A DNA stretch of 64,000 bases, from positions 20,485,271-20,549,270 of the forward strand of contig OZ005608.1 of the NCBI GenBank assembly GCA_963930655.1, given 5' to 3'. Numbering within the stretch: position 1 is the stretch's first letter; each line of letters opens with the position of its first letter. This DNA is from Myrica gale. Lineage: Eukaryota > Streptophyta > Magnoliopsida > Fagales > Myricaceae. The position numbers and the translations under genes were made by a program. The notes under the pieces are model-generated. The model did no database searches. It was not told the origin of the DNA and worked only from the letters and a program-made list of their open reading frames with translations. This document shows positions 48,021 through 61,912 of this stretch, one piece after another.

Positions 48021-51000
48021 TCAGAAAGGCATATTACCAATATGCCCCCTTCCACCATAGCCGTACCCCCTTCCACCATTGCTGTACCCCCTTCCCCAGT
48101 TATATGATGCCTGGTGATACTCACCACGTCCAGCAGCATGGCCACCATAACCAAGATTAGGTCTCTGCTGGACATTGGTAAATGTCTGCAAAAGAGAAAG
48201 AGAAAAGCAGAGTCAGCGACATCCAGCAATTTTATTTTACTGCTAGAACTTAATTTGTCATGATTTCAGTTTTCAAAAGTCAAAATAATACAAAAAGCCG
48301 GCAAACCTCATTATCCATCTTGATTCGCTCAGAGAACCTATTATGTGCATTCCTGGCTCCACGGGTGAGTGAATTACATGAAATTGTGTCAAAAAACTCA
48401 TCCTTACTATATGCAGGCTGCACGGGCAAGGAACAAGAGGTATCCATTTAAGCATTAACAAGACCATGTGCACTTAAAAATTAATAACTTCAATTCGCTT
48501 GTTTGTGTCAAAACACCAAAAATAGGAAAATCTGGATCATGTTTAGTGACATCACATTTCTTACCTTACGATTAGGTACCAGGTCATGACCCTCTCTATG
48601 CCCCAAGCTTTGACCAGTTGCAAAATCTTGTACTATCTCTGCTTTATACTTTTCCTTCCCAAGATAACCCCATACTTCATCCTTCTTAAATTTATCATTC
48701 ATGGCATTAAAATCAAACTCTTCAGTGAATTGCATCGCTGAGTACTGAGACTGCACAACAAATAAATTCTTAGAATTTATAAGATGTTATTTACGCAATT
48801 AGTCTACACACAGTACCCAAAGGTGTTTCCTCTTACAAACATCTATATTAAGTATAAATATGTGAAAGAATGGAGTGGAATGGAGGGGAACAGTCACAGG
48901 CTCCATGGCATGGATCACACCCAATCAAGCAAATAGTGATGGGAATGAAGTTTCTGTTTCTCAATTCCTTTTCAACTGGACAAGCACCACAGGGGCTTTT
49001 ATATCACTGTCTCTTTTGGAGTTCATGGGTGTTTGGTGTGTTAGATCCTAGTATTTTTCACTTGCCTAACTATTGTGTACTTCCTGTGTGATAGCACTTC
49101 GCTCTTTTCTATTGAATGAATTGACTAGTTAACAAAAAGGGAAAAAACACCGATTTGAAAGTACCGGGAATGGCGGTAATATGGTAATGGCTCAACATCT
49201 ACTCGGATAAATACAAGCTCCTCTTAGAGACTTAGCAAGTACTAGAACAAAAGTTATAAAAAGGCCACCTTAAGAGATTCTATGCACCATAATTCCTCAT
49301 CCACAGAAGCTACAAAGGACAACAGCCAGGAGCTTATCTTGCAAAACTACAGCTTCACACAGCAGTAGAAGATCAAGATTAGAACTGAAGGAATATGTCA
49401 TTTTAGTTTTAAGGAAATAGATTTTCTTTGGTGGAAAATTAATTTTTTCATTTTCATTTAAGAATCCAACAATTGGGCCATGTTGAATATTACTTAATGA
49501 GAACCATTGCTGGATACCTAGGATTCATATGGATTTCTGGAGGGATTTCCAAAGTATAAACGTAGACTTTTGGTGGATCCCAACGAATACAGTTAGAAAT
49601 GTAGGTTCATAATATCAACAATTTATCAAAAGGCTACCATTGTTTACCAGATTTCAAAGCATAATTTTGAGCCGTATTTGTTCTTACTCCATTCAACTTG
49701 TTTTCACAAGTAGCCCAGCATGTGTCCAGAGTTTAGATTCATTTGCCTAAATGGCATTACTCTTTAGGTTGATATTGATGTACTGAATAAAGATTTTTTC
49801 AGTTTCAGTTTCTTCTATTTCCTCTCCTTGTAAGTTTTATTTTTGTGGGCGATTTATTTTAAAGATGTCAATTTTCTTAAGACTCCACCCAGATTTAAAT
49901 GTAATTAACCATAAAAAGAAGCCAAAATTCACAAAAAAAAAAAGGATTCAACCATGATGAATAGTAGAAACATTATTGTAAAGCTAATAAGAAAGCAACT
50001 CCTAAAGTGCTACGCATAGTGTCTCCTCCTTCATACAAGATGAGATAGATCACAATTGCAACATATGAGCTGCTAAATTCAGAAGACAGTTTGCTAAAAA
50101 AGAAAAAAAAAGTATGAGTTCCCTGCCTCAAGAGAAACGAGGGAGGGAGGAGAATGCTAACCTGTTGCGCAGTCGTTGGCAATGGCAAAAGAGCTGCTCC
50201 TGAATTAGACGACATCAGTGTTTGAGCATTGAAGTCACTCTTATCAGGGTATAGTTTCTGCATGGAAGAAAATGCCTGTGGTCTAGTCTGTGTTAACTGA
50301 TCCGGAATTAAAAACGACGGAGGTGGTGCTAGCAAAGGGATTGAAGAATCCACAAATGAAGATGCAGGACAAGGTGTGGTCTGGACAGGAAGAACTGATC
50401 TTGGGTCAAAAACAGATTTACCAACAAGTTGAGCTTCACTAGTGTTTATGTCAGTGGAAGACGAAGAAAATGAAGTTGGAGTTGACCTATTAGCAGTTGT
50501 AGATGCAGGATATGGTAAAGACGATTTTGTGAACAAAGAGGATGAGATGTCAAGAGAAGCAGAACATTGTACTGGAGTAAGAAAGGGTGGCAAATTCAGA
50601 TGCACAGAAGCAGAAGGAATAGATGAAGATATAGGGTTACCAAATTCTGATGGAATCAGCGGACTGAGGGTTTTAGATGCTTGAATTTCAGGAGCCTGCG
50701 ATAGACTCTGCATTGTCAAGGGAAAAGATCCAGCAGCCGGGGATTGAAAAGATATAGGACGCTGTGGAGCATTAAAAATGCTTAATGGTATTCCATTGTC
50801 CCCTTGCACATACATCTGGGTAGAAGAAGATTGGTTACGGGCAATTTTTGTACTGGGTAGAAGATCCAATGGACCTACGAGGGTCCCAGGTTGATGTGAA
50901 GTTGGTGCACCAGGATCAGCTCTCCTCATCAAAGCAGGGGTATCTTGCCCTTGAGTTGATTCAGTGAAACTTTTAACACCAATTGAGGAAAATGGTGAAG

Positions 51001-54000
51001 AATTTAAATGCATCCCAGTATAGTGCGACTGCAAAGATAGAGCATGTTAATGGAGATAAGATTTGATTTTCCTGAATCACACTTCATACTTCCCATTGCT
51101 TAAATCTCCAAGAAAATAAGTACCTGGATGATAGCAGGATCGCTGTGAATCTGCTCTTTCATTTGCGCAGGTGGGGAGGCCTTAATTTGCAAGTCCTGGA
51201 TAGTATATGGTCAATCAGGATAGATACATGTGAAATGTAAACCAGCAAATTTAACATGCCCACAGTTAGAAAAGACCATCAAAACCAGTATTTGGCGAGA
51301 ATCAGAAAGCATCATCATCAACTTCATCCAATTTCCTAAAATAAATACAAAAACACAATGTCGGTGGTCATGTTGCACATTAGTGAGAGAGAATGCTTGT
51401 GTGTGTGTGTGTGTCTTGAGAGAGAGAGAGAGAGAGTCACGGAGAGAGAAGTCAAAGGTGATGCAAGTGCACCCAAGATTTGAGTCTTTGCTTTCTTTTA
51501 TCCTTTTATTTTTTTCCCTTCAAGGCTTATAAGTACTCTTATAACTTACGAATGATAAGGTGATTTATTTTTTAAGCTCAGGCACACTACATTTCTCCCA
51601 GTTGGGTCTTTTCTAGAAGACTTCCTATATAGAAACTTTCAGTGCCCTTTTCCTCTGATACTTCAATGACATTTAACGGATTCAAAAAGAACTCATTCCA
51701 AGTATTTCTCAGCAATCCAACCACACCTTCTAGTATGGCTACCTCGTTCCAACTTCACTCATGTCACTAGCCGAAGATAGGGCATCCCCCTCCTCATGGT
51801 TAAGATAAGAATTTCAGGCATGACTAGCTCCGATAGTGTGACAGGCAGTGTGTACAAGGCCTGGGAACAAATTCACCGGTGTACAGCTGAGTGCTGACGA
51901 GCAATTACTAGCAATTCCACCTTTATGCAGGAAAGTTATAGCCTACAATCTGAACGGAGGACAGGTTTTTGGGGTTAGCTCACCCTTGCAGGGTCACAAC
52001 CCTTTATTCCAAAGTAAATACCTCAGGTGACTTTACACTAAAATATAAATTCAAAGGATTTAACAGTCAGTACATATAAAATCCATCCCTTCTGTATCAA
52101 TTGCATTATCTCCAAATCCCCATTGCCCTACCCACCACACTTTAAAATGTAATTGAAGCGCTTAGTTTGTCAATGTGAGGTTGATAACACTGATCTACTG
52201 GTGAACTTTGTACGATACAAGTTGGTTGTATTACAAGATAAAGTGGTTCAATGCAATACACAGCATCCTATACTTTTTTTTACTAAATCTGTGTAGTATA
52301 ACTTCTTAAGCTTGCTAATGAAACGAGAAGTTTATGCTTTTAGTAGCTATCATTCGAATGCTCATTATCAATATTTATGTTCATCTCATGCACCCTGCCA
52401 GACTAAAATCTGAGGCAGTGGAAGTGCTATCCAAGCGACAGAAGAAATTCATATAGCCCAAACTTGAAAAATCCACGAACTCAAATGGATGCATGAAATT
52501 GCATCAAAATTGCTGTAAAAGAATAGTTTTCAAGGTGGTAAACCAAATAGTATCAACAACAAATTCCATCGATCTAGTCCTTTAATAAAGGAAATGAAAA
52601 CTGCAGAAATGGATTGATAAAAAATGTGAGCAGAAGCATAGTTTCACCTGCCGCAAAATTCTTACTACCAGCGTTTTTGCATAAATACACAGCACTCATG
52701 GGTTCCAGTCATTTTTAGCATAATTCTGTTACCTATAATCAACGAGATTAGTTGTCTTGTTGTGGTGGTTATAGCGTTAGTTTGTAGTTTATTGATAGAA
52801 GCTAAGTCTCTTCAGTTTTCGGTTAGTTCATCTGGCATTGTTACTCTATCGGAGCAGAGTAGAAAGTCCTAGAGTTCGATATTTTCGGTAGATATGGGGT
52901 GGTTTGGTTGGCTAATTTGTTTGGAAAACTGGTGGATTCAAAGGAGGTCAGAGATTTCTCAGAGAAATTTAACGAGGCTACGCGAGCGTTCTTGGCTTAG
53001 CGTTGCTCTAACAAGAATGGCAGCTACATGGTCTTTGAAGAGTTTGGAGATAGACGTAGACGTGGGGCGGTGATTATCCCTAAGGGGAGATTGAGAGGTA
53101 GGTGGCAGTCGTTTGCTCTAGTGTGTAAAGAGCTGATCCCAGTCCTTGGTGAACTCAAGCGTAGGAGGATGGGTTCTGCTGGCTTGGAGATTAGCTAGGG
53201 AACTTCCTTCGTTCAGGTGGTTCAGGCTGGTGCACTGGAGAAGAAGGTGGTGGAAGTTAGGGAGACTCGCGGTGATCAAGTGGGAGCTGCCGACAAGATT
53301 TTGCAAATGACTGTAGGAGTCCCAATGAAGCCGCATGCAGATTGGGGAGTGAAACTTACGTTTTCCAACAGTAATCATGAGAAGGGGAGCCTGCTATGAC
53401 AGTTGGGTCTGAAGGCGTGTTCTGGGATCATTTAATGAGGATTAAAAGTGAGTTGGAAAGTCTAATTGAGCTGGAGAAAATTAAAAAAGCGGAGGTGGAG
53501 TCCATGACACCCTTGAATTGCTTGGTATGCGGCTTTAAGCTCGAAGCCCAACAGCCGGCGTATGTTGCCAAAGGCCCGGTCCTTCTTAATGGGCTGGGCT
53601 CGTCAAATTTTTTAATGGAGGGGATGGTGAGACCCGATATGGGCCTCAGGCCCATTTCTGCTTTTGTTGCCAATGACGTTGGCCCTTCTTCTCAGCGTGG
53701 TCTGTCCTTTAACATCGAGACTGTATCTGCCCCATCAACGCCTAGGTTGGGTGTCGTCGGGTAGATACTTGCCGAGTCTATTGCGGGCTTCTCGAAGGAG
53801 GACCAAACATTGCCGACGAAGGGGGTGGCTGCTCAGCCATCGTCGGAGGAGGTGGCTACTTAGATGTCACCAGCGAAGGGGGTAGTTGCTCAGTTGTCGC
53901 CGACGAAGGGGGAGGTTGCTCAGATGACGACGGCGACAGGGGAGGCTACTCCCGAGAGTTCTGTTGTGGCTATGGAGGCCACGGGCTCTGTTGTGTTGTC

Positions 54001-57000
54001 GCCGACAATGTAGGGAATGTTGCACGCACCTATTCTGCAATTTCGGAGGTCCATCAGCCTAGTACGTGCTCTGGGGGTGGTTTTGGGGGTGTTGTGCTAT
54101 GTAATAATCTGAGCCTGGTTGAGAAGGTAGATGAATTGGGGTCGGTTGAGGGGCTTGCGGAGGGATTCTCTCCAAGATTGGGGGCTGGTTGCTCTAAGGG
54201 TGCCTCGCTGCAAGGCTCTTTTCCTCAGTGTTGTGACTTGGGTGGGAGCTCAGCTTTGGGTGTGGTGTTATGAGGGGAGTTGATCAATTTTGAAGGCAGG
54301 AAGGATGAAATGTCTACTGAGTCGTTGCGAATTATCTATCCAAATTCAGATTGTGTGGAGGGTGAGGCTCCATCCCTCTGTGTGTTGGAAATGATCTCTT
54401 CCTTACATCTGGTGGGGGTCTCATGTAATGGGCATGAAGATGAGTTGTTGAAGCTCTTTGCTGCTTGGAAAAGGAGAAGGAGATGGGCAGTAGATCTTCA
54501 GGCAAATCTGGTGGTAAGTTATTTAAAGAGTTAAAATCTTTGGAATGTTCCGTTAACTATGATGGGGTGCCTCTAGTTCTAGGAGGAGAAGAAAAGTGGG
54601 GAGGGCGCTTGTTAATTTTTTATGAAGCCTAAAAGGGTGGATAATTTGTTGAAAGGGTGGAAGGTTGATTTGGTGTGTCTTCAAGAGACTACGGTTGTGG
54701 TGGTGTCTCGTGCCTTGGTGAGATGTTTGTAGGGTGGGCCTCATGTAAAGTGGTGTTTCTTGGAGGCTGAAGGTGCGTAGGAAGGATGTTTTGTCTTTGG
54801 GATTCTCGTAGTATGGAGTTTATTGAGTATTGTGTTGGGGTGTTTTCCATTTCCTTGGTTTTTAAGAATATTGATGATGGGGTTCAGTGGATATATTCAA
54901 GTGTATGGACCCAACGGCGATGGTTGTAGGAGGCTTTTGTGGGATGAATTGGCGGGAATTTATAGTTGGTGGAATCTTCCTTAGTGCATAAGAGGTGATT
55001 TTAATGTAACTCGTTTTCCCAGTGAGAGGTCAGGAGGGGGGTAATAGGAGGGCTATGATGGCTTTTTTGGATTTTTTATCCAAGATGGAGTTGGTGGACC
55101 TTGTTTTGGCTGGTGGATTATTCACATGGTCTAATGGTAGATCCTCTCAGTCTTGGTCTCGAATTGACCGGTTTCTCATTAGTCCTTGTTAGGAGTCGTT
55201 GTATCCTGAGCTGATTCAGATGAGACTTCCCCATTTGTTGTCGGATCACTTTCCGATCTTGTTGGAAAGTAACAGATTTGGAGGCCTCAAAAATCCGTTT
55301 GTTTTAAGAACATGTCGCTCGAGGTGGATGGGTTCGCGGATAAGGTTAAAGAGTGGTGGCATGGCTATGTTTTTAGAGGGTCTCTCAGCTTTGTGTTTTT
55401 TCCCAAGTTAAAGGCACTAAAGTTGGATCTTAAAGTGTGGAACCGGGAAGTTTTTGGGGACTTAAACATTCGGAAATTGTCTCTTTTGAATGAGCTTGCG
55501 TCATTGGATGGTTTGGATGAAGGGGATAACCTTGATGCCTCGGGGTTGGATAGGAAGGTGGAGATTTCTATGGAGTTAAACAATATGATTGATCTGGAAG
55601 AAGTTAGTTGGAGGCAAAAGTCTAGAGCTCTTTGGCTCAAGAAGGGAGATCGCTGCACAAAATTTTTTTAACGGTGTTGCTAATTCTAATAAGAGAGCAA
55701 GCTCGATCTCTAGCTTGATGATGGAGGGAGATTTGGTGGAGGATCCTACGGGGATTTCTGAGAAGATTGTGGAGTATTACTCTTCCTTATACTCTGATCC
55801 TTTTGAGTGGCGCCCCTCTTTGGATAAGTTCGAGTTTGATTGTATTTCGGGAGAGAAGGCGGAGTGGACCGAAAAACCTTTTGATGTGGAGGAGGTGACT
55901 GAGGTGGTGCATAGTCTTAATGGTGACAAAGCTTCGCTTTCTTTCAAGCCTGTTGGGAGATTATTGAGGATGATGTTTTATTGATGTTTAATGAGTTTGC
56001 CAAGGATGGGAAGTTTGTTCGAAGTTTTAATTCATCTTTTATTGTCCTCATTCCCAAGAAGTCGGGGGCTGTTGAGCTTAAGGATTTTTGAACTATTAGT
56101 CTTGTAGGAGGTGTGTATAAGATTTTAACCAAGGTGTTGGCTAACAGGTTGAAACCTCTCTTGAGGAAGATTATTTCACCTTCGCGGAATGCTTTTGTTA
56201 AAGGTAGGCAAATTCTAGAATTCAATGCTTATTGCCAACGAGTGCATTGATTCCAGGTTGAGGTCGGGGGTGCCTCGAATGCTTTGTAAGTTGGATGTTC
56301 AGAAGGCCTATGATCATGTTAATTGGAACTTTCTTTTGTACCTTATGTGTAGGTGTGGATTCGAAGAAAAATGGTGTAGGTGGATCTTGTTTTGTGTATT
56401 GTTAGTGAAGTTTTCGGTTATTGTCAATGGCTGTCCGAAAAGTTTTTTTTGGTAGTTCTCATGGATTGCGGCAAGGGGATCCCCTCTCCCCCCTTTTGTT
56501 TGTTATTGTCATTGAAGCTTTTCAACCGTGGGGAGGTGGTCCTCCGGGGGGTATTCTCACTTGCTTTTTGCGGATGACATGGTGTTATGCGGGGCGAAGG
56601 TGAGTCATTTTCGAAGCCTTAGATGTCTTCTCTTGTGCTTTGAGGCAGTCTCTGGACTTAGAATTAATTTGTCTAAGTCCGAGGTTATTCTCATTGGAAG
56701 TATTCATAATACTCGGGAGCTTGTTGGAATCTTGGGATGTAGCGTGTCCTCGTTGCCTATGAAATATCTCAATCTTTTTGGGCGCTAGTTTCAAATGTGT
56801 TCATATTTGGGATGAGATCCTTGAACGGATAGAGAGGAGATTGGCGAGATGGAAGCACACGTATCTGTCTAAAGGGGGTAAGCTTACTCTCATCAAATCC
56901 ATTATTTCGTGCCTCCCCACTTAATTTCTTTCCTTGTTTCCTATTCCGATCGTGGTGGCAGCAAGGTTGGAGAAGATTCAGAGGGACTTCCTTTAGAGTT

Positions 57001-60000
57001 GCGACGATAATGTGCATAAGTTTCATCTTGTGAATTGGGACTTGGTGTGCTCTCCTTTTCAGAATGTGGGGTTGGGGCTACGTAGTATTGTTGTTTTTAA
57101 CAGGGTTCTTTTGTCCAAGTTGCTTTGGCGCTTTGCTCATGAGAGATAGGCTTTGGAGGGTGGTTATTGCTGCAAAAAATAGGTGTTTGTTGGGTGGTTG
57201 GAGGACTCTCCGTGTCGGGGGCCTTATGGAGTTGGTTTGTAGAGATTCATTAGCAAAGGTTGGGATGTCTTTGGTAACTGTATCAATTTTTTGGTGGGAA
57301 ATGGTGAAAGGGTCAGATTCTGGCATGATGTGTGGTGTGGTGAAAGACTGTTCTCTAGTGTTTCCGGTTGTTTACTCTTTGGCCCGTCACAAGGTGGCCT
57401 TGGTGGTTGAGTTTTTGGTGGAGAACAATGGGTTTGTTACATGGAGTGTTGTTTTTATTAGATCAGCGAATGATTGGGAGTTGGAGGATTTTTTTTGTTT
57501 TTTCTCCCTTTTGTATGGGACGGTGTTCATGAGAGAAGAGGAAGACAAGTTATGCTAAAAGGGCTCTAAGGATGGGTTTTTTCGGTGAGATCTATGTATT
57601 CCCTTCTTGTGGGAAGGACATGTTTTTTCATTTCCATAGAAAGGTGTGTGGAGGTCGAAATGTCCATTGAGGGTTTCTTTCTTTGTGTGGGAGGCCTCGC
57701 ATGAGAGGATCCTTACTACGGATAATCTTCAGAGAAGGGGAGTGTATATTGCTGATTGGTGTTATCTTTGTCGGGGTGACGAAGAGTCGGTTGACCATGT
57801 GCTTCTTCATTGCCCCATGGCGCGTGGACTTTGGAATCATGTTCTCACGATTGTTAATTTTCATTGGGTAATGCCTGAAAAGGTGGTGAATGTGTTGCGG
57901 AGTTGGAGAGGAAGTTCTCTAACCCCTTCGCTAAGACTATTTGGATATTGATTCCCGCTTGTGTTTGGTGGAGCCTTTGGAGGGAGCGGAATAATAGATG
58001 TTTTGAAAGCTGCTCTGTGTCCTTGGCTAAGTTGCAAGGTCTTATGTTATTTTCTCACGATTGTTAATTTTGATGATTTTTTTGGTTTTGTTGCTTGTTT
58101 GCACTAGTGATTTCGGTATAGTCCCTTGTATTGTCTTCACTTTTTCTCATAAGATTGGCTTACTTATTAAAAAAAAGTCTTACTACCAGACAAAAAGTAC
58201 CTCTTGGCAAAACACAATTACATAGTAGCTTTCGATTAGAACTTAGGGGGGAAAAAGAAGAAGAGAAAGATATAGATGGATCTAAGAATCTAAGTATCAA
58301 GAAAAAAGGACATGTTTGCATAATGGCCAACTTTTTTAAGGAAAAATAAGGCCAGGGCATTAAAAAAATAAGGTTAGATGAAAAATTGAGAGAAAATGAG
58401 GCATTGTCAAAATGAAAATTAACTCACTTTAATGTCACTTCCTCGGAAAAGAATGTACTCATACACCTTTTCACCTGGCAGAATTTGGGGGCCATCTTTC
58501 TTTCTCCCCTCTGTTCCATAAGACCTAACTGGAAAAACAGGAAAGGTAGCAAATTAAGATGAAATTATGAATAGATTTCAAGAACACTCTAGAAGAGACT
58601 TTTTATCTAAATGGACCAAGAGATGCTATGTCTTGCTAGAAATATAGATGACTAATGAATAGAAGCAAATTTTTCCTAACAGAATAAAACCTAGTTGCAT
58701 TAACATTCATGCTGACGCGTTTTTATGTTTGTGTTTCTTTTGCGTTAGTTTAAAGAGTCAGACTAGCTATGGCTCAATCCGAACATCATGTAGTGAGTGG
58801 AAGTTCTTATGGTTACGCCTAGGGGAAGTTGGCTACACTGGTTGCCCCATTCCACTCTTTTTGCTGCGAAAAGTCAAAAAAAAAAGGTGCCAGACTGCAT
58901 TTTATACAACCCCACAATGAGAATCTTACTTTTAGTATCTATTTAAGTGCAAATTCTTAATATTTCACTTATCCTACCATATTATTGGATTTGGTGATAA
59001 GTAAATGCAATACTATTACGAATATGAGGATAACCTCAATTATACAGGCTGTATAAAAGAGTATCGAAAAAGTTACAATCAAAAGCTTATCGAACCAATA
59101 AAAATTATAAAAAAAAAAGTAGCAGAAGAAAACTGTTCGTTGTCATCCCATCAAATACTGGTCATAAGAATGAAGCCTTCAGCATTACGCATACCATCTA
59201 CTGCAATTCCAGTGGTTACAGGAATCACTAGATCACAGCAAATTCATCCTAATTTCTCCATAATCCTTACTCAATTAAAGTATGATTAGCCCCATAAACC
59301 TGCACTTTTGTAAGAACATTTCGAATCATGACAAATATCCATTAGGTAGAAATGACCAAAAACAGAGTCTCTGCACCATAACCCCAAACCTAGGATACCC
59401 TTTATCACAACCAGCTTCACTTCCTTCTCGTCAACTATGGTTATTTTATCTTTTCAAAAAGTACATAATTTTTTATGCTACATTAACTGTACTTCTGGGC
59501 ACTCTTTCTATACATTCGCCATTAAGATCCAACTCTGGCAAAGCACATATAAAAATGCAGAAACACGCGCATGCACGCACCTAGACAATGTTAAGCATAT
59601 CTGCCTATACATACACACAAACATATGTACAGGCACCGGCTAAGGCAGGCTCAGGGGGGCAGGGGGGGCATGAAGAATTCTTCTGCGCAACATTCATTCC
59701 CTCCCTCATCCCCCTCGGCCCTTCCCCCACCCAAAAAAGAAAAAAAGCTTCGCCCTTGTTTGCATTTATCAGGCATTCACGTCAATGACAGTGCAAAAAC
59801 TAATGATGAAAGATGAAGATTTCGAAATAATAACTATATAAAACGAGAAAGTAAATACAAGAGGCAATTAAAATTAAAAAAATTAAGTAATTTTAAAATC
59901 CAGAAAAAATAGACAACCAAAAATCAGAACACGACATGTGACCTTGCCCCCGGTGGGGGGGCTGTCGGTATTTTGTGAAGTAGAGAGAGAGATACGGGAC

Positions 60001-60191
60001 GCACCGCTGTAAAGGCCAATGGTGGAATCCTGGACGTTGAGGTAATACAGGACGCCCTCGTAGCGTATCTCGGACTTGGAAATTAGGCTTATGAAGCTCC
60101 CTATGTACGATGCCCCGGCATTCGAAGAAGAAGAAGTAGCAGTCGAAGTCGAAGTCGAAGGACCTTTTGCCTCTGCGGGTTCACTCGCCAT
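48021..60191 (-). CDS. DCP5: DECAPPING 5 (LSM14/Scd6-type mRNA decapping protein)
   Basis: P-body protein that promotes mRNA decapping with DCP1/DCP2 and represses translation. Minus-strand exons: 60191-60005, 58528-58428, 51195-51124, 51028-50162, 48750-48565, 48417-48307, 48185-48021; 562 aa, phases consistent at every junction. Domain order: Ser-rich leader; LSm14 domain [20 protein letters not shown] continuing as [15 protein letters not shown] and [15 protein letters not shown]; a long Ser/Pro-rich disordered exon 4; the DFDF region [20 protein letters not shown]; the FFD box [15 protein letters not shown]; the TFG box [18 protein letters not shown]; and a C-terminal RGG/RGYG tail ending GHIGNMPF. 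Intron 2 is 7.2 kb because of a LINE insertion. The GA-rich stretch (minus strand) upstream of the start, 60330-60365, is probably 5' leader. The frame is intact. Confidence 0.95.
51398..51436. repeat. Compound TG/GA microsatellite in DCP5 intron 2
   Basis: A (TG) run of about eight units followed, after cttga, by nine GA units. A candidate polymorphic marker; no function inferred. Confidence 0.85.
52870..54533 (+). pseudogene. LINE D ORF1
   Basis: Starts in a frame giving [18 protein letters not shown] and [17 protein letters not shown] followed by [17 protein letters not shown], a pattern I associate with ORF1 proteins of plant LINEs. After stops it continues with [15 protein letters not shown] and [15 protein letters not shown] (short coiled region), then CLVCGFKLE, and a stretch of imperfect ~45-bp repeats encoding Pro/Ser-rich text around 53800-54000. 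Several stop codons interrupt it. Confidence 0.5.
54560..58060 (+). pseudogene. LINE D ORF2: endonuclease, RT, zf-RVT
   Basis: The endonuclease is decayed but shows [12 protein letters not shown], then a [17 protein letters not shown] loop, [13 protein letters not shown] and, later, the SDHFPILLE catalytic His region (about 55240). The linker has [16 protein letters not shown] and [22 protein letters not shown] shows [63 protein letters not shown] and [11 protein letters not shown] in shifting frames. zf-RVT reads [17 protein letters not shown] and [16 protein letters not shown]. At least ten stops or frameshifts. Domain identity is secure; function is lost. Confidence 0.85.
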
Positions 60192-60589
60192 CTCACGATC
60201 ACCAGGCCTACGAGAAGTTGAGAGAAAATGAAGGAAAACAAACCCGAAGGAGAATCCTCTCACATTGAAGGTTTTTGCTCCCTGTCTTCCTTCTCTCTGG
60301 AGATGGAATTCTTTGTTCGCGTTTTGTGTTTCGGTTCTTCTTCTCTCTCTCTCTTTTCTTCTTTTCCTTAAATCGGGTTAGGGGTGGGCAGACACCCGCT
60401 AACCTGATTTCCCCGACCCGGAACCGACTGGCTCGAGACGATTGGATCGGGATTTTCAGTTGAATGACGCACCGAATTTCGGGTTCGAGTCCAAAGAGTG
60501 ACCCCGAACAAAACCGGCCCAACCTGAAAATATGCAGCACGCTGTTTTCCTTTTTACTTAGGCAAAAACGTAGTCGTTGCGCTAAGGAT

Positions 60590-60760
60590 TGGTGCAGCTT
60601 CTGTAAACAAAAAAGTTTAAAAATAATTTATTTCTTCTCAACAAATCATCCATTTCTAATATAAAAAATATAAAAAAAATTATTCAAATCATCTCTTTAT
60701 TTATTTTTTTACTAATTCTCATCCTCTAAAATTTTAACACGCAAATACTATTAAAAGTCT
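60590..60760. repeat. AT-rich MITE-like copy (family AT-1)
   Basis: Carries tataaaaaaaattattcaaa, then ttttttactaattctcatcc and ctaaaattttaacacgcaaa, the order seen in the other copies. It lies about 400 bp upstream of the DCP5 start. Confidence 0.5.
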
Positions 60761-61081
60761 TTAAAGAGTCTCCTGAAGATAATCCATCTTTTGATCCAAG
60801 CACTAATGCGAAATTATGAGGCGATATATATCCCTCACAATTTCAATTTCAATCTCAATAATAGTCCATTTTATTATAAATATAACTGTTTATAGATTCC
60901 CAAATGGGAATATGAGAAAAATCATAATATTTATATTAAAAAAATTATGTCAAATGATGGGATAAATTCAAGTTCCAGAAGAATAATATCTCAAGTCAGT
61001 AAAGAGTGTTAAGTTTCATCCCAAAACCAATTGGCAATAGTTACAAGTTTGAGAGAGAAAAAACCAACTAATTTAATAATC

Positions 61082-61912
61082 GGGTTAATGACCAAAATAG
61101 TCCCTGGGTTTTATGCCCTTTATCGATTTGGTCCCTAGGTTTCCAATTTGGTCACATAAGTCCTTAGGTTATCCTCATCTATCAATTTGGTCCCTGGGTT
61201 TCCAATTTGGTCATATAAGACCTTAGGTTATTCTCATTTATCGATTTGGTCCCTGGGTTTCCAATTTGGTCACATAAGTCCTTAGGTTATCCTCATTTAT
61301 CGATTTGGTCCTTCCGTCCAATTTCTACTTTGATGTCTCATCAAAATGAGCCACTACCCCCAAATCAATCTGCAAACAGAAAATCCACGACACGATTCAA
61401 ATCTCAAAGATCACCAACGGCTTCAGATTTGATATCTCTTCGCTCCGTGAAAAATTAACGACCGGCATGACTGATTTTTGGTAAAACATGGATCTGGGCT
61501 CCCTTCGTCGATCGAATGGGGGTTTCCTCCGTTCGATTTTTTCTTTCTTTCTTACGAATATGTTAGGTGAACGTGAGTTTTTTTAAATAATAAAAAAAGC
61601 ATACACGTGTCGTGATGTTATTGGTGGTGACGTGGCCCACCATTAGCAGACTGTGCACGGAGGAGATGGAATTGGATTGAAGGATCAAATCGATAGATGA
61701 GGATAACCTAAGGACTTATGTGACCAAATTGGAAACCCAGGGACCAAATTGATAAATGAGGATAACCTAAGGACTTATGTGACCAAATTGGAAACCCAAG
61801 GACCAAATTGATAAATGAGGATAACCTAAGGACTTATGTGACCAAATTGAAAACTCAGGGACCAAATCGATAAAAGGGCATAAAACCCAGGGACTATTTT
61901 GGTCATTAACCC
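61082..61912. mobile_element. Mutator-like element with tandem repeats in its inverted arms, 831 bp
   Basis: Ends gggttaatgaccaaaatagt and the exact inverse; perfect 9-bp flanks ttaataatc (61073-61081 and 61913-61921). Each arm of about 235 bp contains three copies of a 59-60-bp unit (atttggtccctgggtttcca ... ccttaggttatcctcat). The centre (about 61315-61675) has no transposase and is richer in GC than the surroundings. Confidence 0.82.

Larger units (their letters stand above)
52672..58177 (+). mobile_element. LINE D, about 5.5 kb, antisense in DCP5 intron 2
   Basis: A perfect 12-bp duplication tcttactaccag flanks it (52660-52671 and 58178-58189), and the 3' end is a short A-run after ggcttacttatt. 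Order inside: 5' leader; ORF1 (about 52850-54530); ORF2 with endonuclease, RT, zf-RVT (57646-57950) and a terminal segment. All three features (flanks, A-tail, complete domain order) support a single, full or nearly full-length insertion. Many stops and frameshifts mean it is inactive. Confidence 0.85.

Noticed and set aside
50442..50684. + strand 80-aa ORF
   Set aside because: Antisense shadow of DCP5 exon 4, a Ser/Pro-rich exon that leaves open frames on the other strand.
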